The notes: generated by a model from the sequence alone, not told the origin. Numbered from the stretch's first letter, positions 52,876-61,880 are shown. The stretch is DNA of 64,000 nucleotides from Fimbriimonadaceae bacterium (GCA_019454125.1 CP075365.1:1978218-2042217); one strand, 5' to 3'. A program made the numbers and translations.

Positions 52876-54021
52876 ATGAGCCAAGACTTTCGCGAAGACC
52901 TAAAGGCGTTCATCGACGACGAACTGGACCCTGGGCGGGCCGCCGAGGTGCAGGCCGCCATCGACCGTGACCCTGGATTGCGCCGGGATTACGAAGTCAT
53001 GAAACTTATAAGTCAGGAAGTCCAGGAATCGGCCCGCCAACCCGAGCCGAAAGGGCTTGAAGAAACACTCGACAAGGTCGCAAGACCGAGGCGCCCTTCT
53101 TGGATGCGCTGGGCCGCGGTCGGCTCTTGCGCCGTCGGCGCCGTGCTCGTCTCCGCCCTGCTCATCCCGACCTACCAGGCCAAGTCGAGCGCGCGTTCCA
53201 CCGCTCCAGCCATGGAACGTGCCGAACTCGACCGGAGCAAGGCGTCAGCCGATGCGCCGGCAGGCGCCCTGGCCAGCCGCCCCGAGGAAGCGAAGGCCTC
53301 TCGGTCCAAGATAGGCTTCGCCGAACCGGCGCCAGCCTATCCGGACACGGTCATCGAGCCGAACCGCCTGGTCGTGCGGACAGCCGACCTTACCGTGCAG
53401 GTCGAAGACGCCCGGGCCTGCCTCGCCAAAGCCACAAAGCTTGCGGGCGCGCTCTCCGGTTGGGTTGAGGACAGCTCCGTGATCGACTTCGACGGAAAGC
53501 CCCAGTCCAGCCTGCGCATGCGGATCCCGCAGACCAAGTTCGACTCGGCCGTCGACGCGCTTCGCGGGATGGGCTATGTCCAGGCCGAGACCATGAGCGG
53601 CGAGGACGTGACGAACCAGGTGATCGACTCCGACGTCCGCGCCCGGGTGCTGGCTGAAGAAGAGCAGCAGTACATCACCCTGCTGCGCTCCACTAAGAAT
53701 CCGGACCAGCTCATTCGCATCCGCACCCGCCTCAGCCAGATCCGCCAAGAGCGGGACAGCCTGAAGGCGCAAAGCAAGAGCCTCCGAGGGCTCTCCGCCA
53801 TGAGCACGATCAACGCCCGGTTCGTCCAGGACGGCAAGCCGATCGGGAGGCGCCCCGGACCGGACGACTGGTTCCAGAACACTTGGGACGACGCGACCGG
53901 GACGCTGGGCCTCTTCGGGCGCGGTGCCGGGCAGTTCCTCACCTATGCCTTGGTGCTCAGCCCGGTCTGGATACCCTTCGGCTTGCTGGGCTGGCACCTC
54001 TGGAGAAAGATCGGCCGGTAA
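52876..54021 (+). CDS. Anti-sigma-like membrane protein fused to DUF4349
   Basis: A 381-residue protein. Residues 1-50 ([38 protein letters not shown]) resemble the anti-sigma domain that follows ECF factors, though the Zn-binding HxxxCxxC motif is absent. A membrane span near 77-98 follows. The extracytoplasmic part matches DUF4349 ([62 protein letters not shown], a coiled-coil segment [19 protein letters not shown]). A C-terminal span ends [14 protein letters not shown]. This suggests a one-protein sensor controlling the sigma factor upstream. DUF4349 function is unknown. Confidence 0.8.
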   Translation: MSQDFREDLKAFIDDELDPGRAAEVQAAIDRDPGLRRDYEVMKLISQEVQESARQPEPKGLEETLDKVARPRRPSWMRWAAVGSCAVGAVLVSALLIPTYQAKSSARSTAPAMERAELDRSKASADAPAGALASRPEEAKASRSKIGFAEPAPAYPDTVIEPNRLVVRTADLTVQVEDARACLAKATKLAGALSGWVEDSSVIDFDGKPQSSLRMRIPQTKFDSAVDALRGMGYVQAETMSGEDVTNQVIDSDVRARVLAEEEQQYITLLRSTKNPDQLIRIRTRLSQIRQERDSLKAQSKSLRGLSAMSTINARFVQDGKPIGRRPGPDDWFQNTWDDATGTLGLFGRGAGQFLTYALVLSPVWIPFGLLGWHLWRKIGR

Positions 54022-54142
54022 CCCTGGCTGGAGGCCGGTCCCCGCACGGGCGGTCGCGATTGGGTCACAATTGCCAGTCACGCCCGCCCGGATCGGCATT
54101 GCCGAGTCCGGCGCGAAACCAAAGGAACGGCTAACACACAGC

Positions 54143-54751
54143 ATGGCGACATACCGAGGAAGGAGGTCCGACATTTGCCGCAAAGTCGGGTTCAACCTCT
54201 GGGGGCAGGCGAAGTGCCCCAGTAGTAAGCGGCCCTACCCGCCCGGGCAGCACGGCCCGAACCAGCGCGAACAGCGCATGTCTGAGTTTGGCGAGCAGCT
54301 TTTGGCCAAGCAGGTCATCCGCCGCTATTACGGAATGCTTGAAAAGCAGTTCCGCCGCACGTTTGAGAAGGCCAGCCGGATGCACGGCAACTCGGGTTTG
54401 AACTTCCTGCGATTGCTGGAGATGCGGCTGCAGACCCAGGTTTACCGCATGGGCTGGGCCCGGACGATCGAGCAGGCCCGCCAGATGGTGAGCCATGGCC
54501 ACATCTTCGTTAACGGCAAGCTGGTCGACATCCCCAGCTACACCTGCCGGGTCGGGGACGTCATCGAGGTCCGCGACCGAGAGCAGAGCCGAGGAATCGC
54601 CCGCCGCAACGGCTATGAAGGCGCCGCCGTCCCGGTCTACATCGACCCCGACGTCGCAAACTTCCGGGGCAAGATCGTGACCCTGCCCGAGCGCGAGGAC
54701 TTCCCCAAGTTCTTCCACGAGCAGCAAGTCATCGAGTTTTACGCCCGCTAA
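54143..54751 (+). CDS. rpsD: 30S ribosomal protein S4
   Basis: S4 is a primary 16S rRNA-binding protein that nucleates 30S assembly. The 202-residue product begins [21 protein letters not shown], has [32 protein letters not shown] (in parts), [19 protein letters not shown], and the S4 RNA-binding motif [21 protein letters not shown]. Only two N-terminal cysteines remain, so the zinc site of some S4 proteins is absent. It is isolated from other ribosomal protein genes. AAAGGA lies 13 nt before the ATG, so it has a conventional leader, and a strong terminator follows. Confidence 0.97.
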   Translation: MATYRGRRSDICRKVGFNLWGQAKCPSSKRPYPPGQHGPNQREQRMSEFGEQLLAKQVIRRYYGMLEKQFRRTFEKASRMHGNSGLNFLRLLEMRLQTQVYRMGWARTIEQARQMVSHGHIFVNGKLVDIPSYTCRVGDVIEVRDREQSRGIARRNGYEGAAVPVYIDPDVANFRGKIVTLPEREDFPKFFHEQQVIEFYAR

Positions 54752-54769
54752 GCCCGCTTATCGGACGAC

Positions 54770-54804
54770 AAAAGGCACGAGGACAAGTTGTTCTCGTGCC
54801 TTTG
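54770..54804. terminator. Bidirectional intrinsic terminator after rpsD
   Basis: AAAAGGCACGAG pairs with CTCGTGCCTTT across a short AT-rich loop, a 10-11 bp stem with A-run on the left and T-run on the right. It sits between the rpsD stop (54751) and the stop of the convergent aminotransferase (54817), so it can end both transcripts. Confidence 0.85.
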
Positions 54805-54816
54805 CCTTTCTCGGTT

Positions 54817-55953
54817 TCAAGAGTTGGATAGCGCGTCGCGAAGGACTTCGCAAATCCTTACGTTCGTCCTGCCGTCCTTAATCGCGACGCGGATAAAGTG
54901 GCCCTGAAAGCGGTCGCTCAAGGAGTCGCAGTTCCTGAGGTAAACGTCGTGCTCGGCGCAACGCCGGACGACTTCCGCCGCGACCGGTCGCTCAAGCCGC
55001 AAGAGCAGGAAGTTCGCCACCGACGGATAGACCTTGTCGACTCCCTCCATCCGATGGAGGACCCGCTCCAGTTCCCCACGCATTGAACTCGTCGCATGGG
55101 TCATGGACCGGTAGTAACTGGGGTCACGAAGCGCCTCGACCGCCGCCACCTGGGCGAGCAGACCGACCGACCAGGGCGGGCTCGAGGGCGCCAACATCTG
55201 CACCAGGGACTTGGCCGCGACCAGGTAACCGACCCGCAATCCGCTTAAGGCGTAATACTTCGACATGGACTTGCTGACGATGACGCGGTCGTCCAGCGCG
55301 GGGAGAGATTCTGCTGTATAGCCAGAACGTCCAAGGTTTGCGTTTTGGTGGTCGGCAAAGCCTATATAAGTCTCGTCTATCCAAAGCCTGGTGCCTGGGT
55401 CAAGCCTTCGAAGAAGCTCGTCGATAAAGGGACGGTCGACGGCGACGCCAGTCGGGCTGTTCGGGTTGACGACCACGACCATCTGGCAACCCCGCGCCGC
55501 CGTGGTCAAACGGTCGATGCTGGGGCGGAACGACTCCTCCGAGTCAAGCTCGCAGAGAACCGTCTCGACTCCGATCACGCGGTCGAAAATGTGCCGGTAC
55601 TCGCCGTACATGGGGTCCAGCACGCAGACCCGGTCTCCCGGCTTCAGGAGCCGAGGAAAGGCGAGGTACATCAGGCTCGACGTTCCAGAGCCGACCAGCA
55701 CATTCTCGGGGGACACTCCGCGGGCCCGGGCGATCTCTTCGACAAGGCCCTCGCCGTGGGTAGGCGGGCTGGTCTTCACGAGCCATGCGAGGTGGCTGGA
55801 GAGAGCTTCGATGACCCCTGGAGCGGGGTCGTACCAGGCGTCCAGAACGTCCGCGTTCACGACCTCATGGATGCGGCCCAAGTCCTGGAACCCACTCCCG
55901 ATCGCCTCGAACGACGCGCCCCCGTGTACCGCGTGAGCGGGATTTCCGGCCAT
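54817..55953 (-). CDS. HisC/CobD-like PLP-dependent aminotransferase
   Basis: A 378-residue fold-type I enzyme. It has YDPAPGVIEALSSHLAWL, VGSGTSSLMYLAFPRLLKPGDRV, NPNSPTGV, WIDETYIGF with the PLP-contacting Asp, and the Schiff-base lysine in SKSMSKYYALSGLRVGY. Histidinol-phosphate aminotransferase is the nearest familiar relative, but threonine-phosphate decarboxylase (CobD) has the same motifs, and no his or cob genes are adjacent. The gene starts 7 nt after the trpA stop, so it is expected to be co-transcribed with trpA. Specificity remains open. Confidence 0.8.
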   Translation of the reverse strand: MAGNPAHAVHGGASFEAIGSGFQDLGRIHEVVNADVLDAWYDPAPGVIEALSSHLAWLVKTSPPTHGEGLVEEIARARGVSPENVLVGSGTSSLMYLAFPRLLKPGDRVCVLDPMYGEYRHIFDRVIGVETVLCELDSEESFRPSIDRLTTAARGCQMVVVVNPNSPTGVAVDRPFIDELLRRLDPGTRLWIDETYIGFADHQNANLGRSGYTAESLPALDDRVIVSKSMSKYYALSGLRVGYLVAAKSLVQMLAPSSPPWSVGLLAQVAAVEALRDPSYYRSMTHATSSMRGELERVLHRMEGVDKVYPSVANFLLLRLERPVAAEVVRRCAEHDVYLRNCDSLSDRFQGHFIRVAIKDGRTNVRICEVLRDALSNS

Positions 55954-55960
55954 ATTTTCT

Positions 55961-56755
55961 TTACGAAGAATCCTTCGTGGCGTCTTTCAGTGCCCGGACC
56001 GCAGCGACCACCTCGTCCCTTCCCCGCCCGTCCTCCCAGCGGTCGGCCAGCAAGTCGACCAGCCAGGAACCGACCACGGCACCATCGGCCACGCTACAAA
56101 CCATGCGGACGTGGTCGGGCCGACTGATGCCAAATCCGACGCAAACGGGAAGGTCGGTGTGCGTCCGGATGCGGCCCACCAGTTCGCGGACCTCGGGCGG
56201 CGCCTCCTGGCCCGCGCCGGTCACCCCCGTTCGGCTGACCGCGTAAACGAACCCGGTCGCGGCTTTGCAGGCCGCTTCGATGCGCCCCTCGGTAGAGGTC
56301 GGGGCGCAAAGGAAGATGTTGTCCAGCCCATGGCTACGCGAGGTCTCGATCCATCCCGTGGCCTCCTCGGGGATCGCGTCGCACAGGATCGTCCCGGCCA
56401 CGCCGGCCAGGCTTGCCTCGGTCGCGAAGCGCTCCGCACCGATGCGCATGATCGGGTTCATATATCCCATCAGCACAACCGGCACTCGGTCGAACCCGCG
56501 CAGGGCGGCGAAGACATCGGCCATGCGGGTTCCTCGGTCGAGCGCGCGTTGGCTCGCGGCCTGGATGGTCGGGCCGTCGGCGATCGGGTCGCTGAAGGGC
56601 AGGCCGACCTCGATCGCGTCCGCGCCGCCCTCGGCCAGAGCGTCCAAAATTGCCGGAAGCTGGTCTAGAGACGGGTCGCCGGCGGTCACAAAGAGCACGA
56701 GGGCTTTTTCACCCCGCCGCCTCAACTCCTCAAAGGTCTCAGAGATGCGAGGCAT
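55961..56755 (-). CDS. trpA: Tryptophan synthase alpha chain
   Basis: TrpA converts indole-3-glycerol phosphate to indole and glyceraldehyde 3-phosphate. The 264-residue protein has ALVLFVTAGDPSLDQL, the catalytic Glu and Asp in IEVGLPFSDPIADGPTIQ, VLMGYMNPIMRIG, and VGFGISRPDHV near the phosphate site. No trpB is in the window, whereas TrpA usually needs its beta partner and lies next to it. The ATG at 56755 lies 17 nt inside the preceding gene, giving a real overlap. An open frame continues upstream but has no family similarity. Confidence 0.93.
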   Translation of the reverse strand: MPRISETFEELRRRGEKALVLFVTAGDPSLDQLPAILDALAEGGADAIEVGLPFSDPIADGPTIQAASQRALDRGTRMADVFAALRGFDRVPVVLMGYMNPIMRIGAERFATEASLAGVAGTILCDAIPEEATGWIETSRSHGLDNIFLCAPTSTEGRIEAACKAATGFVYAVSRTGVTGAGQEAPPEVRELVGRIRTHTDLPVCVGFGISRPDHVRMVCSVADGAVVGSWLVDLLADRWEDGRGRDEVVAAVRALKDATKDSS

Positions 56756-57434
56756 TGGGGGCTTGCCCTTCCTCTTCTTCGTAAATCGTGACAAGTTCGG
56801 CGAAATCCTTGATTTCGTAGAAGACGCGCTCGCGCTGATCTTTGGAAAGGTGTCGGATTTTCGGAACCGTAAGCTCAAGGGTCTCGGCGATGAACGCCGC
56901 GTCTGCGAGGGCTGAACCATAGACGTCCCGCCCTTCCGGAAAATACTCCTGGATATCGGTCTTTGAAGCGGCTAGGCGTTTACGCATCTTCGCGATTGCC
57001 GCCCTCGCGCTGGCCTGGGTCGCGCGTTGCTTGATGCCCTTAGGGCGCATGAGGTCGGCAAGGAGCTCTTCAGTGTCCGCCGCGACCCCCGCCGAGATGG
57101 GAATCCACATGGTGCCGCCCCCGCCTATCGCGTAACCAATGTCGCAAGCCTTTATCCCGGCGTCGTTAAACCGGACGCGAATCCAGTCGGCTAGGGCCTG
57201 GAAGGCCTTGGGCTGGCTCTTTATGGCCTTGTCGTTCACCACACGGTAAGCGTAACCGTAGGCGCTTTCGGCCCCGGCCATCGCGGCCGTGCTCGCCCCG
57301 TGCTCCTCGGTGTGGACGTCCATCCACTTTTCGCGGCCCATCGCCACGACTTGCTCAGGGGTGTACTTTCCTAAATCGACCGGTTCTTCCTGCTGCAGGA
57401 GGCCGATAAGCGCCGCGAAGACGAGGGCGCTCAC
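56739..57434 (-). CDS. Secreted protein of unknown function
   Basis: A 231-residue protein with a short N-terminal hydrophobic stretch (MSALVFAALIGLLQ), probably exported. No family is recognised. It contains YTPEQVVAMGREKWMDVHTEEHG, ESAYGYAYR, and a glycine run IGGGGTMWIP, with a charged helical C-terminus. The GTG start overlaps the stop of the upstream lipoprotein as GTGA, and its end overlaps trpA by 17 nt, so translation of lipoprotein, this protein and trpA is likely coupled. Confidence 0.7.
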   Translation of the reverse strand: MSALVFAALIGLLQQEEPVDLGKYTPEQVVAMGREKWMDVHTEEHGASTAAMAGAESAYGYAYRVVNDKAIKSQPKAFQALADWIRVRFNDAGIKACDIGYAIGGGGTMWIPISAGVAADTEELLADLMRPKGIKQRATQASARAAIAKMRKRLAASKTDIQEYFPEGRDVYGSALADAAFIAETLELTVPKIRHLSKDQRERVFYEIKDFAELVTIYEEEEGQAPNASHL

Positions 57435-58210
57435 TTCTTTATTTCCTGAACGAAGTAGCTTTCCACCTTCAAACCCTGCTCCGCCATGTTATTGATCATC
57501 TCGAACTTATAGATCCGGGAATTCTTGGGGTTGACCCACAGGGTCAGCTCGTCGACAGAAGTGGGGTAGATGCCCGGTATCTTTACAAAGACCTTCAGGG
57601 TCTGTTCGCCCGCGATCGGCTCCAGACCCATGACCTTCGCGACCGCCGGTTTCATTTCCTTGAAAGGCGTAAACTCCCAAGTCTCCCCGACCCGGACGGG
57701 CTTGCTCGGGAAAATCTTGTTCATGGTGTTGGTCAAGGGATCCAACACTTGTTGCTGGTCAATGTTCTCCCAATTGGACTTGACCGTGAACTTCTGCAAC
57801 TGGGGCTCTTTTGCAAGCAAGTCCTTTGCCTGGGCGTCTCCAAAACCCGTACCCTTCGCCGTCTTTGTGACAGTCTTGGTCTTGAAGGTGGTCTTCCCAT
57901 CTTTCACTTCCACGACTTCCATCTCCACTTCGCCCGTGACCTCGAAAGTAGCGGGGTCTTGGTACATTTTCGGGAGCTTCTTCTTCCACTCTTCGTCAGT
58001 CGGTTCCGACTTCGAACGGCTCATGTAAGTGTAAGACCACTTCGCGCCTTTCTCTTCGCTGATCTTGAGCGTATATGCCGGAGAGTTAGGATCGACTGCC
58101 GCCCGGCCCGTGCTGCCCGTGCCGCCATCGGCCTTCGGCGGGGCGGTCGGGGCGCAAGCTTGCAGGCTGAGCAGGGCGAGGGCGAGCCCGAAAAGAGAGA
58201 CCTTTCGCAT
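57431..58210 (-). CDS. Lipoprotein of unknown function
   Basis: A 259-residue protein with a signal peptide ending in a lipobox LSLQAC (MRKVSLFGLALALLSLQAC), so Cys19 is predicted to be lipidated. After a Thr/Gly/Ala-rich linker the body is a beta-rich domain (WSYTYMSRSKSEP, TFEVTGEVEMEVVEVKDG, KTTFKTKTVTKTAKG) reminiscent of DUF6263-type or outer-membrane-carrier-like folds, not assignable further. It heads the four-gene run with the secreted protein, trpA and hisC. GC here is slightly lower than in the flanks. Confidence 0.75.
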   Translation of the reverse strand: MRKVSLFGLALALLSLQACAPTAPPKADGGTGSTGRAAVDPNSPAYTLKISEEKGAKWSYTYMSRSKSEPTDEEWKKKLPKMYQDPATFEVTGEVEMEVVEVKDGKTTFKTKTVTKTAKGTGFGDAQAKDLLAKEPQLQKFTVKSNWENIDQQQVLDPLTNTMNKIFPSKPVRVGETWEFTPFKEMKPAVAKVMGLEPIAGEQTLKVFVKIPGIYPTSVDELTLWVNPKNSRIYKFEMINNMAEQGLKVESYFVQEIKK

Positions 58211-58258
58211 GAGCAAGTACCGCCGATATTGTGGCACCCGGCAGAAGGGGCGTCCGGA

Positions 58259-58921
58259 CTAACCCGAGGTCAGAATCGCCCGCAGCTCTTCCGCCCGGGC
58301 GGTCGGCACGAGGGCCACGACCATGTCTCCGACCGTGAACTGGGTGTCCCCGTCGACCGTCGTTCCGTGCCCGTCCCGCAGCAGGTACACGAAGAACGTT
58401 CCGACCGGCAACTGGATGTCCCGCACCCGCTTGCCGACCAGTGGCGAGCGAGACCGGAAGACGGTCTCGACCACTTCGACGTGGCCGCGGTGCAAGGCTC
58501 CGACCGGCACCATTTCGTCCCCGCTAATCTGCTGCTCGATAAGGCTGAAAATGATGCCCGTCGCGCTCACTGTGTCGTCAATCCCGATGTCCCGGAAGAC
58601 TTCCTCGTGGCCCGGGTCGTTGACGCGGGCGAGGACACGGTCGACCTGCCAAACCTCCTTGGCGAGTTGGCAGACGACGAGGTTGTCCTCGTCCTCGCCC
58701 GTTACGGCGACGACGACGTCGGCGCGGTTGAAGCCGGCCGATTTCTGGGTGTGCAGCTCACAGCCGTCGCCGTGCAGGACGAATTCGTCGCCCAGCGAGT
58801 TCGAGAGCTTCTGGGCTTGGCGCGCGTCCTTCTCCAAGATCAAGACCTCGTGCTGGCGAGCGATCAGCCGCTTTGCGAGCTGCGTCCCCACGTTGCCCCC
58901 ACCGACCAAGATCAAGTACAT
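58259..58921 (-). CDS. TrkA-type NAD-binding and RCK_C regulator of K+ transport
   Basis: A 220-residue cytoplasmic regulatory subunit. Residues 1-120 form the RCK/TrkA_N Rossmann domain (LILVGGGNVGTQLAKRL, LHGDGCELHTQKSAGFNRADVVVAVTGEDEDNL in parts). Residues 135-220 form the TrkA_C domain (GALHRGHVEVVETVF, LVGKRVRDIQLPVGTFFVYLLRDG). Such proteins gate Trk/Ktr channels in response to ATP/ADP or NADH. It starts 4 nt after a second TrkA_N protein. No TrkH/KtrB membrane subunit is nearby. Confidence 0.88.
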   Translation of the reverse strand: MYLILVGGGNVGTQLAKRLIARQHEVLILEKDARQAQKLSNSLGDEFVLHGDGCELHTQKSAGFNRADVVVAVTGEDEDNLVVCQLAKEVWQVDRVLARVNDPGHEEVFRDIGIDDTVSATGIIFSLIEQQISGDEMVPVGALHRGHVEVVETVFRSRSPLVGKRVRDIQLPVGTFFVYLLRDGHGTTVDGDTQFTVGDMVVALVPTARAEELRAILTSG

Positions 58922-58924
58922 CTG

Positions 58925-59386
58925 CTAGGTGACCTCGAACTGAAACTCGGGAGAGAGCACGTTGTACGCATCAATCGTGTCGAACGGTTCGCCGATGAGC
59001 CAGTCGCGGCAGATGCCCGCGATAAGCGCGCTCGCGTTGATGCAGAAGAGGCCCAGCTTGCGGTAGGCCTCGGCCCGCATGGGGTCGGCCACTTTCACCA
59101 CGACTTTCGGCACCTTGTACCTGCGCTGGACAATCTGGGCCGCCATCAGGTTGGTGTTGTCGCCCCGCGTCATGGCCATGAAGGCGTCGGCCGTATCGAC
59201 ACCTGCCTTGACCAGGATGTCTTCGTCGAGCCCGCTCCCGATGACGATGCGGCAGGGATAGCTCTTCCCGAGCCTGCGCAACGCCTCGGGGTTCCGCTCG
59301 ATCAGCGTAACTTGGTGTCCCCGCGAGGAAAGCTCCAGGGCGAGGGTCGCGCCGCTTCGCCCGCAGCCCATGATGACAACGTTCAT
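58925..59386 (-). CDS. TrkA_N-domain protein
   Basis: A 153-residue protein with only the N-terminal RCK nucleotide-binding domain: VIMGCGRSGATLALELSSRGHQV, ERNPEALRRLG, GSGLDEDILVKAGVDTADAFMAMTRGDN (in parts). It lacks the C-terminal TrkA_C domain present in its neighbour. The two genes together resemble a split TrkA with two N domains, as in some Trk systems. TATAAC lies 19 nt upstream of the ATG, with a CCCCGCGCCGGGG hairpin in the leader, a conventional promoter layout. Confidence 0.88.
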   Translation of the reverse strand: MNVVIMGCGRSGATLALELSSRGHQVTLIERNPEALRRLGKSYPCRIVIGSGLDEDILVKAGVDTADAFMAMTRGDNTNLMAAQIVQRRYKVPKVVVKVADPMRAEAYRKLGLFCINASALIAGICRDWLIGEPFDTIDAYNVLSPEFQFEVT

Positions 59387-59433
59387 TTCGACCCCGGCGC
59401 GGGGTTATACCATGCAATTCGGCACCTGCCTGG

Positions 59434-60993
59434 TCACTGCCGGGAATCGCTTGCCAGGGCGCTCGATCGAAAGAGGTAGTCGTTCGACTCGTTCTGGAGG
59501 ATCCGCTCCAGGCGGGCGGTCAAAGCCAAGTCCCACGCGACGCAGAGCGGAGCGGCCACCACTGCCCCGACGAACCCGAGGACGGCGAGGGTCGCGCCAT
59601 AGGCGCCCAGGCATTGAGGTAGGTACCGTGCCCCGACAAAGCGTCCGAGATACCCTGCCGCGGCCGCTGAAAAGACGACCAGTCCAAAGGTGATGCTTAG
59701 CCCGGTCACGCTCAAACGGGGGTCGTTGGCGAGCAACGGCGGCACCGAGGCCCAGGGCTGCAGCGCCCGCAACGGCGCTGAAGCCGAGACCACCGCGCCG
59801 AAGACGGCGACGATCGAGGCCACCGCCATCAGCCCGAGGAACAAGCGGTGGAGTTGGCCGAGCTTTGGCATCGGCCCGACCCGCTGGCGGTCCGAGAACA
59901 CGGCGAGGCTGGCGAGGGCCACCGTCAGCCAAATTGCTGGCAGCGCCAGCCCGGTCCACCAGAAGACCAAGGCCCCGCCGACGACGCCGATGGCCGGGGC
60001 TCCCGGAAATCCGAGGGCGACCTGGGCGGCCGGAACCTGGCACAACGCGCCGAGGGCGAGGACGGCCAGGCCGAGCAGCCCGGAAAGCAGCAGCGCCCGG
60101 GCGAGGTTGGCAGACGCCATGGAGAGTAGCCCTAGGTCAGGGGCCGTCCTCCGTGCGGTCTCGTTGTCGACCAGGGCGAACCAGGCGTCGTTCGCCTCGA
60201 ATGCGCTGACGGCCGTGGCCGCCTCGTCCCTTTTGCCGGAGTCCGCGAGTTGCTTGTAGAGGTCGCCGCGAGCTTTTGCGCTCGCTTTGGGGCTCGGCTC
60301 GGCCTTCGCGCCTCCCAGGGCGGCGGCTTCGACAAGGCGCGCCCCGAACCGCGAGGAAGCCGCGGACCGCCCGCCCTCGCGCAGCAGGACGCCGTTGCGC
60401 AGTGCCTCGTACCGGTCGAGGGTGGTGGCACCGGGCCGGTGAAGTCGGTCGATGCCGTACTCGTATACGGTCTTGGCCGCAGTGGACCTCCGGACGCTGG
60501 TGGCGAGGGCCACGTGCCAGGCGAGTTTGGTCCCCGAACTTTGGGCGAGGCCGGAGACCAACCGGGTCAGCCGCTCTGTCTGGTGGTCGTTCCACGAGAC
60601 GGCCCTTGAAGCGAGCGTCCACGCCCTCTTCGAGGTCGCGTCCCCGACCGACCGAGCGGCAAAGACGGCCTCCATCTGCCGCCAAAACGCATTGTCGGGC
60701 TCGGCCTCCACGCCTTCCTGGGCGACTTCGGCCAGCAGGAGGGCCTCGTCCGTGCTCAGCGTGCCCGCCTCGATGCGCTCGCAGCCCACTTGAAGCCAGA
60801 GGGCCGCCTCCTGGTGGGTGTCAGGGGCGGAGAGCTTAGCCAGGTTCTCGGGAAGGTCGATCGAACTCTTGAGGAACGTGTCCTCGGGATCGGACAATCG
60901 CGGCAAGAGGAAGGGGCGGGAGGAGGGATGGGCAAGGAGGACGAGAAGCGCCCCGAACAGAGCGCCTAGAAACGCCCTCCCCGCCGGGTTCAT
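59434..60993 (-). CDS. Membrane protein with TPR-like domain, third gene of ECF sigma operon
   Basis: A 519-residue protein with one N-terminal span (FLGALFGALLVLLAHPS), a helical extracytoplasmic region (about 45-285, possibly TPR-like) and six or seven spans from residue 295 on (ALLLSGLLGLAVLALGAL, AIGVVGGALVFWWTGLALPA and others). No family is recognised. Its ATG overlaps the anti-sigma stop (ATGA at 60990-60993), making it the third gene of the sigma-antisigma operon. The end lies 47 nt from the start of trkA on the same strand. Confidence 0.7.
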   Translation of the reverse strand: MNPAGRAFLGALFGALLVLLAHPSSRPFLLPRLSDPEDTFLKSSIDLPENLAKLSAPDTHQEAALWLQVGCERIEAGTLSTDEALLLAEVAQEGVEAEPDNAFWRQMEAVFAARSVGDATSKRAWTLASRAVSWNDHQTERLTRLVSGLAQSSGTKLAWHVALATSVRRSTAAKTVYEYGIDRLHRPGATTLDRYEALRNGVLLREGGRSAASSRFGARLVEAAALGGAKAEPSPKASAKARGDLYKQLADSGKRDEAATAVSAFEANDAWFALVDNETARRTAPDLGLLSMASANLARALLLSGLLGLAVLALGALCQVPAAQVALGFPGAPAIGVVGGALVFWWTGLALPAIWLTVALASLAVFSDRQRVGPMPKLGQLHRLFLGLMAVASIVAVFGAVVSASAPLRALQPWASVPPLLANDPRLSVTGLSITFGLVVFSAAAAGYLGRFVGARYLPQCLGAYGATLAVLGFVGAVVAAPLCVAWDLALTARLERILQNESNDYLFRSSALASDSRQ

Positions 60994-61310
60994 CGCACGG
61001 CGGTGCCGGTGGAGGGATCGAGCATGGTCGGGATCGCCACAGGCTCAGACCGGCGCGCTTCCTGGCCGTGTAGCTCTGCCCTGGGGACGTCCGGGCTGGC
61101 GAGCAGCAACTGCAGTACGGCGAGCACCGCCATGGCGGCGACCGCGGCGCCCATCAGCGCCGGTGTCCAGAACCGGATCGTCTTGGTGGCGGACCGAAGG
61201 CGCCACTCGCGCAGGACCCTGCGGTCAAACTGCTCGCCGACATCCGGATCAAGCGCGTTCTCGCGCAAGACCTCGAACAAGCCTTCCAGCTTTTCGTCAC
61301 GCTCGTGCAT
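60990..61310 (-). CDS. Putative anti-sigma factor (short bitopic membrane protein)
   Basis: A 106-residue protein with an acidic cytoplasmic N-terminus (ERDEKLEGLFEVLRENALDPDVGEQF), one membrane span (ALMGAAVAAMAVLAVLQLLL near 50-70) and a short extracytoplasmic tail. Position directly after an ECF sigma factor (no gap between the sigma TAA and this ATG) and topology suggest it sequesters that sigma factor at the membrane. The usual Zn-anti-sigma motif is absent, so the call is contextual. Confidence 0.6.
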   Translation of the reverse strand: MHERDEKLEGLFEVLRENALDPDVGEQFDRRVLREWRLRSATKTIRFWTPALMGAAVAAMAVLAVLQLLLASPDVPRAELHGQEARRSEPVAIPTMLDPSTGTAVR

Positions 61311-61880
61311 TTACTCCCCCGTGGCCTCGAAGTAGAGCGCCCGAAACTTTTCGCGGGCGGTGTGCAGCCGGGACCGGACGGTGCCCAACGGCACGTTCAG
61401 AGCCGTCGCGACCTCCTCGTAGCTCAACTGCTCGACTTCTCGCAGCACAAGCGTCATACGGAGCTCGGGCGAAAGCTGCTGCAAAAGCTTTTCAAGCAAG
61501 ACCTTAGTCTCGACCCGAGGGCCGTCCGAGGCCTGGACTCGCTCGATCACGGCGGGCTCGGCCCGACGGGAGCGCAAGCGGTCCAGGCAGAGCCGCACGC
61601 AAATCCGGTAAAGATAACTGGCGAAGGCCCGGTCGTCGCGGAGCTTTCCGAGCTCCTTGAAGGCCTTCAGGAAGGCTTCCTGGGCGACGTCCTCGGCTTC
61701 GTGGGTGTCCCGCAAGGAGTTGGCCGCGATGCGGATGACGCGACGGCGATGCTTGGCGATCACGGTCGCCATAGCCGCTTCATCGCCTTCGCGGCACCGT
61801 TGAAGCAGGACTGAATCCTCAGTCCATACCCTTTGTGAGCCCCAGGTCGACGGTGATTCCTGCATCGCGTAACTGAGCAT
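61311..61880 (-). CDS. ECF sigma-70 family RNA polymerase sigma factor
   Basis: A 189-residue sigma factor. Region 2 includes AMATVIAKHRRRVIRIAANSL, EAEDVAQEAFLKAFKELGKL and FASYLYRICVRLCLDRLRSR; region 4 includes LSPELRMTLVLREVEQLSYEEVATAL and VPLGTVRSRLHTAREKFRALY (in parts). It is the second ECF factor in the window and differs from the one at 52350 in its promoter-recognition helices. TATCAT overlaps the ATG at 61880, so if it is the -10 the true start would be the ATG at 61865. The divergent LptD-like gene starts 63 nt away. Confidence 0.92.
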   Translation of the reverse strand: MLSYAMQESPSTWGSQRVWTEDSVLLQRCREGDEAAMATVIAKHRRRVIRIAANSLRDTHEAEDVAQEAFLKAFKELGKLRDDRAFASYLYRICVRLCLDRLRSRRAEPAVIERVQASDGPRVETKVLLEKLLQQLSPELRMTLVLREVEQLSYEEVATALNVPLGTVRSRLHTAREKFRALYFEATGE

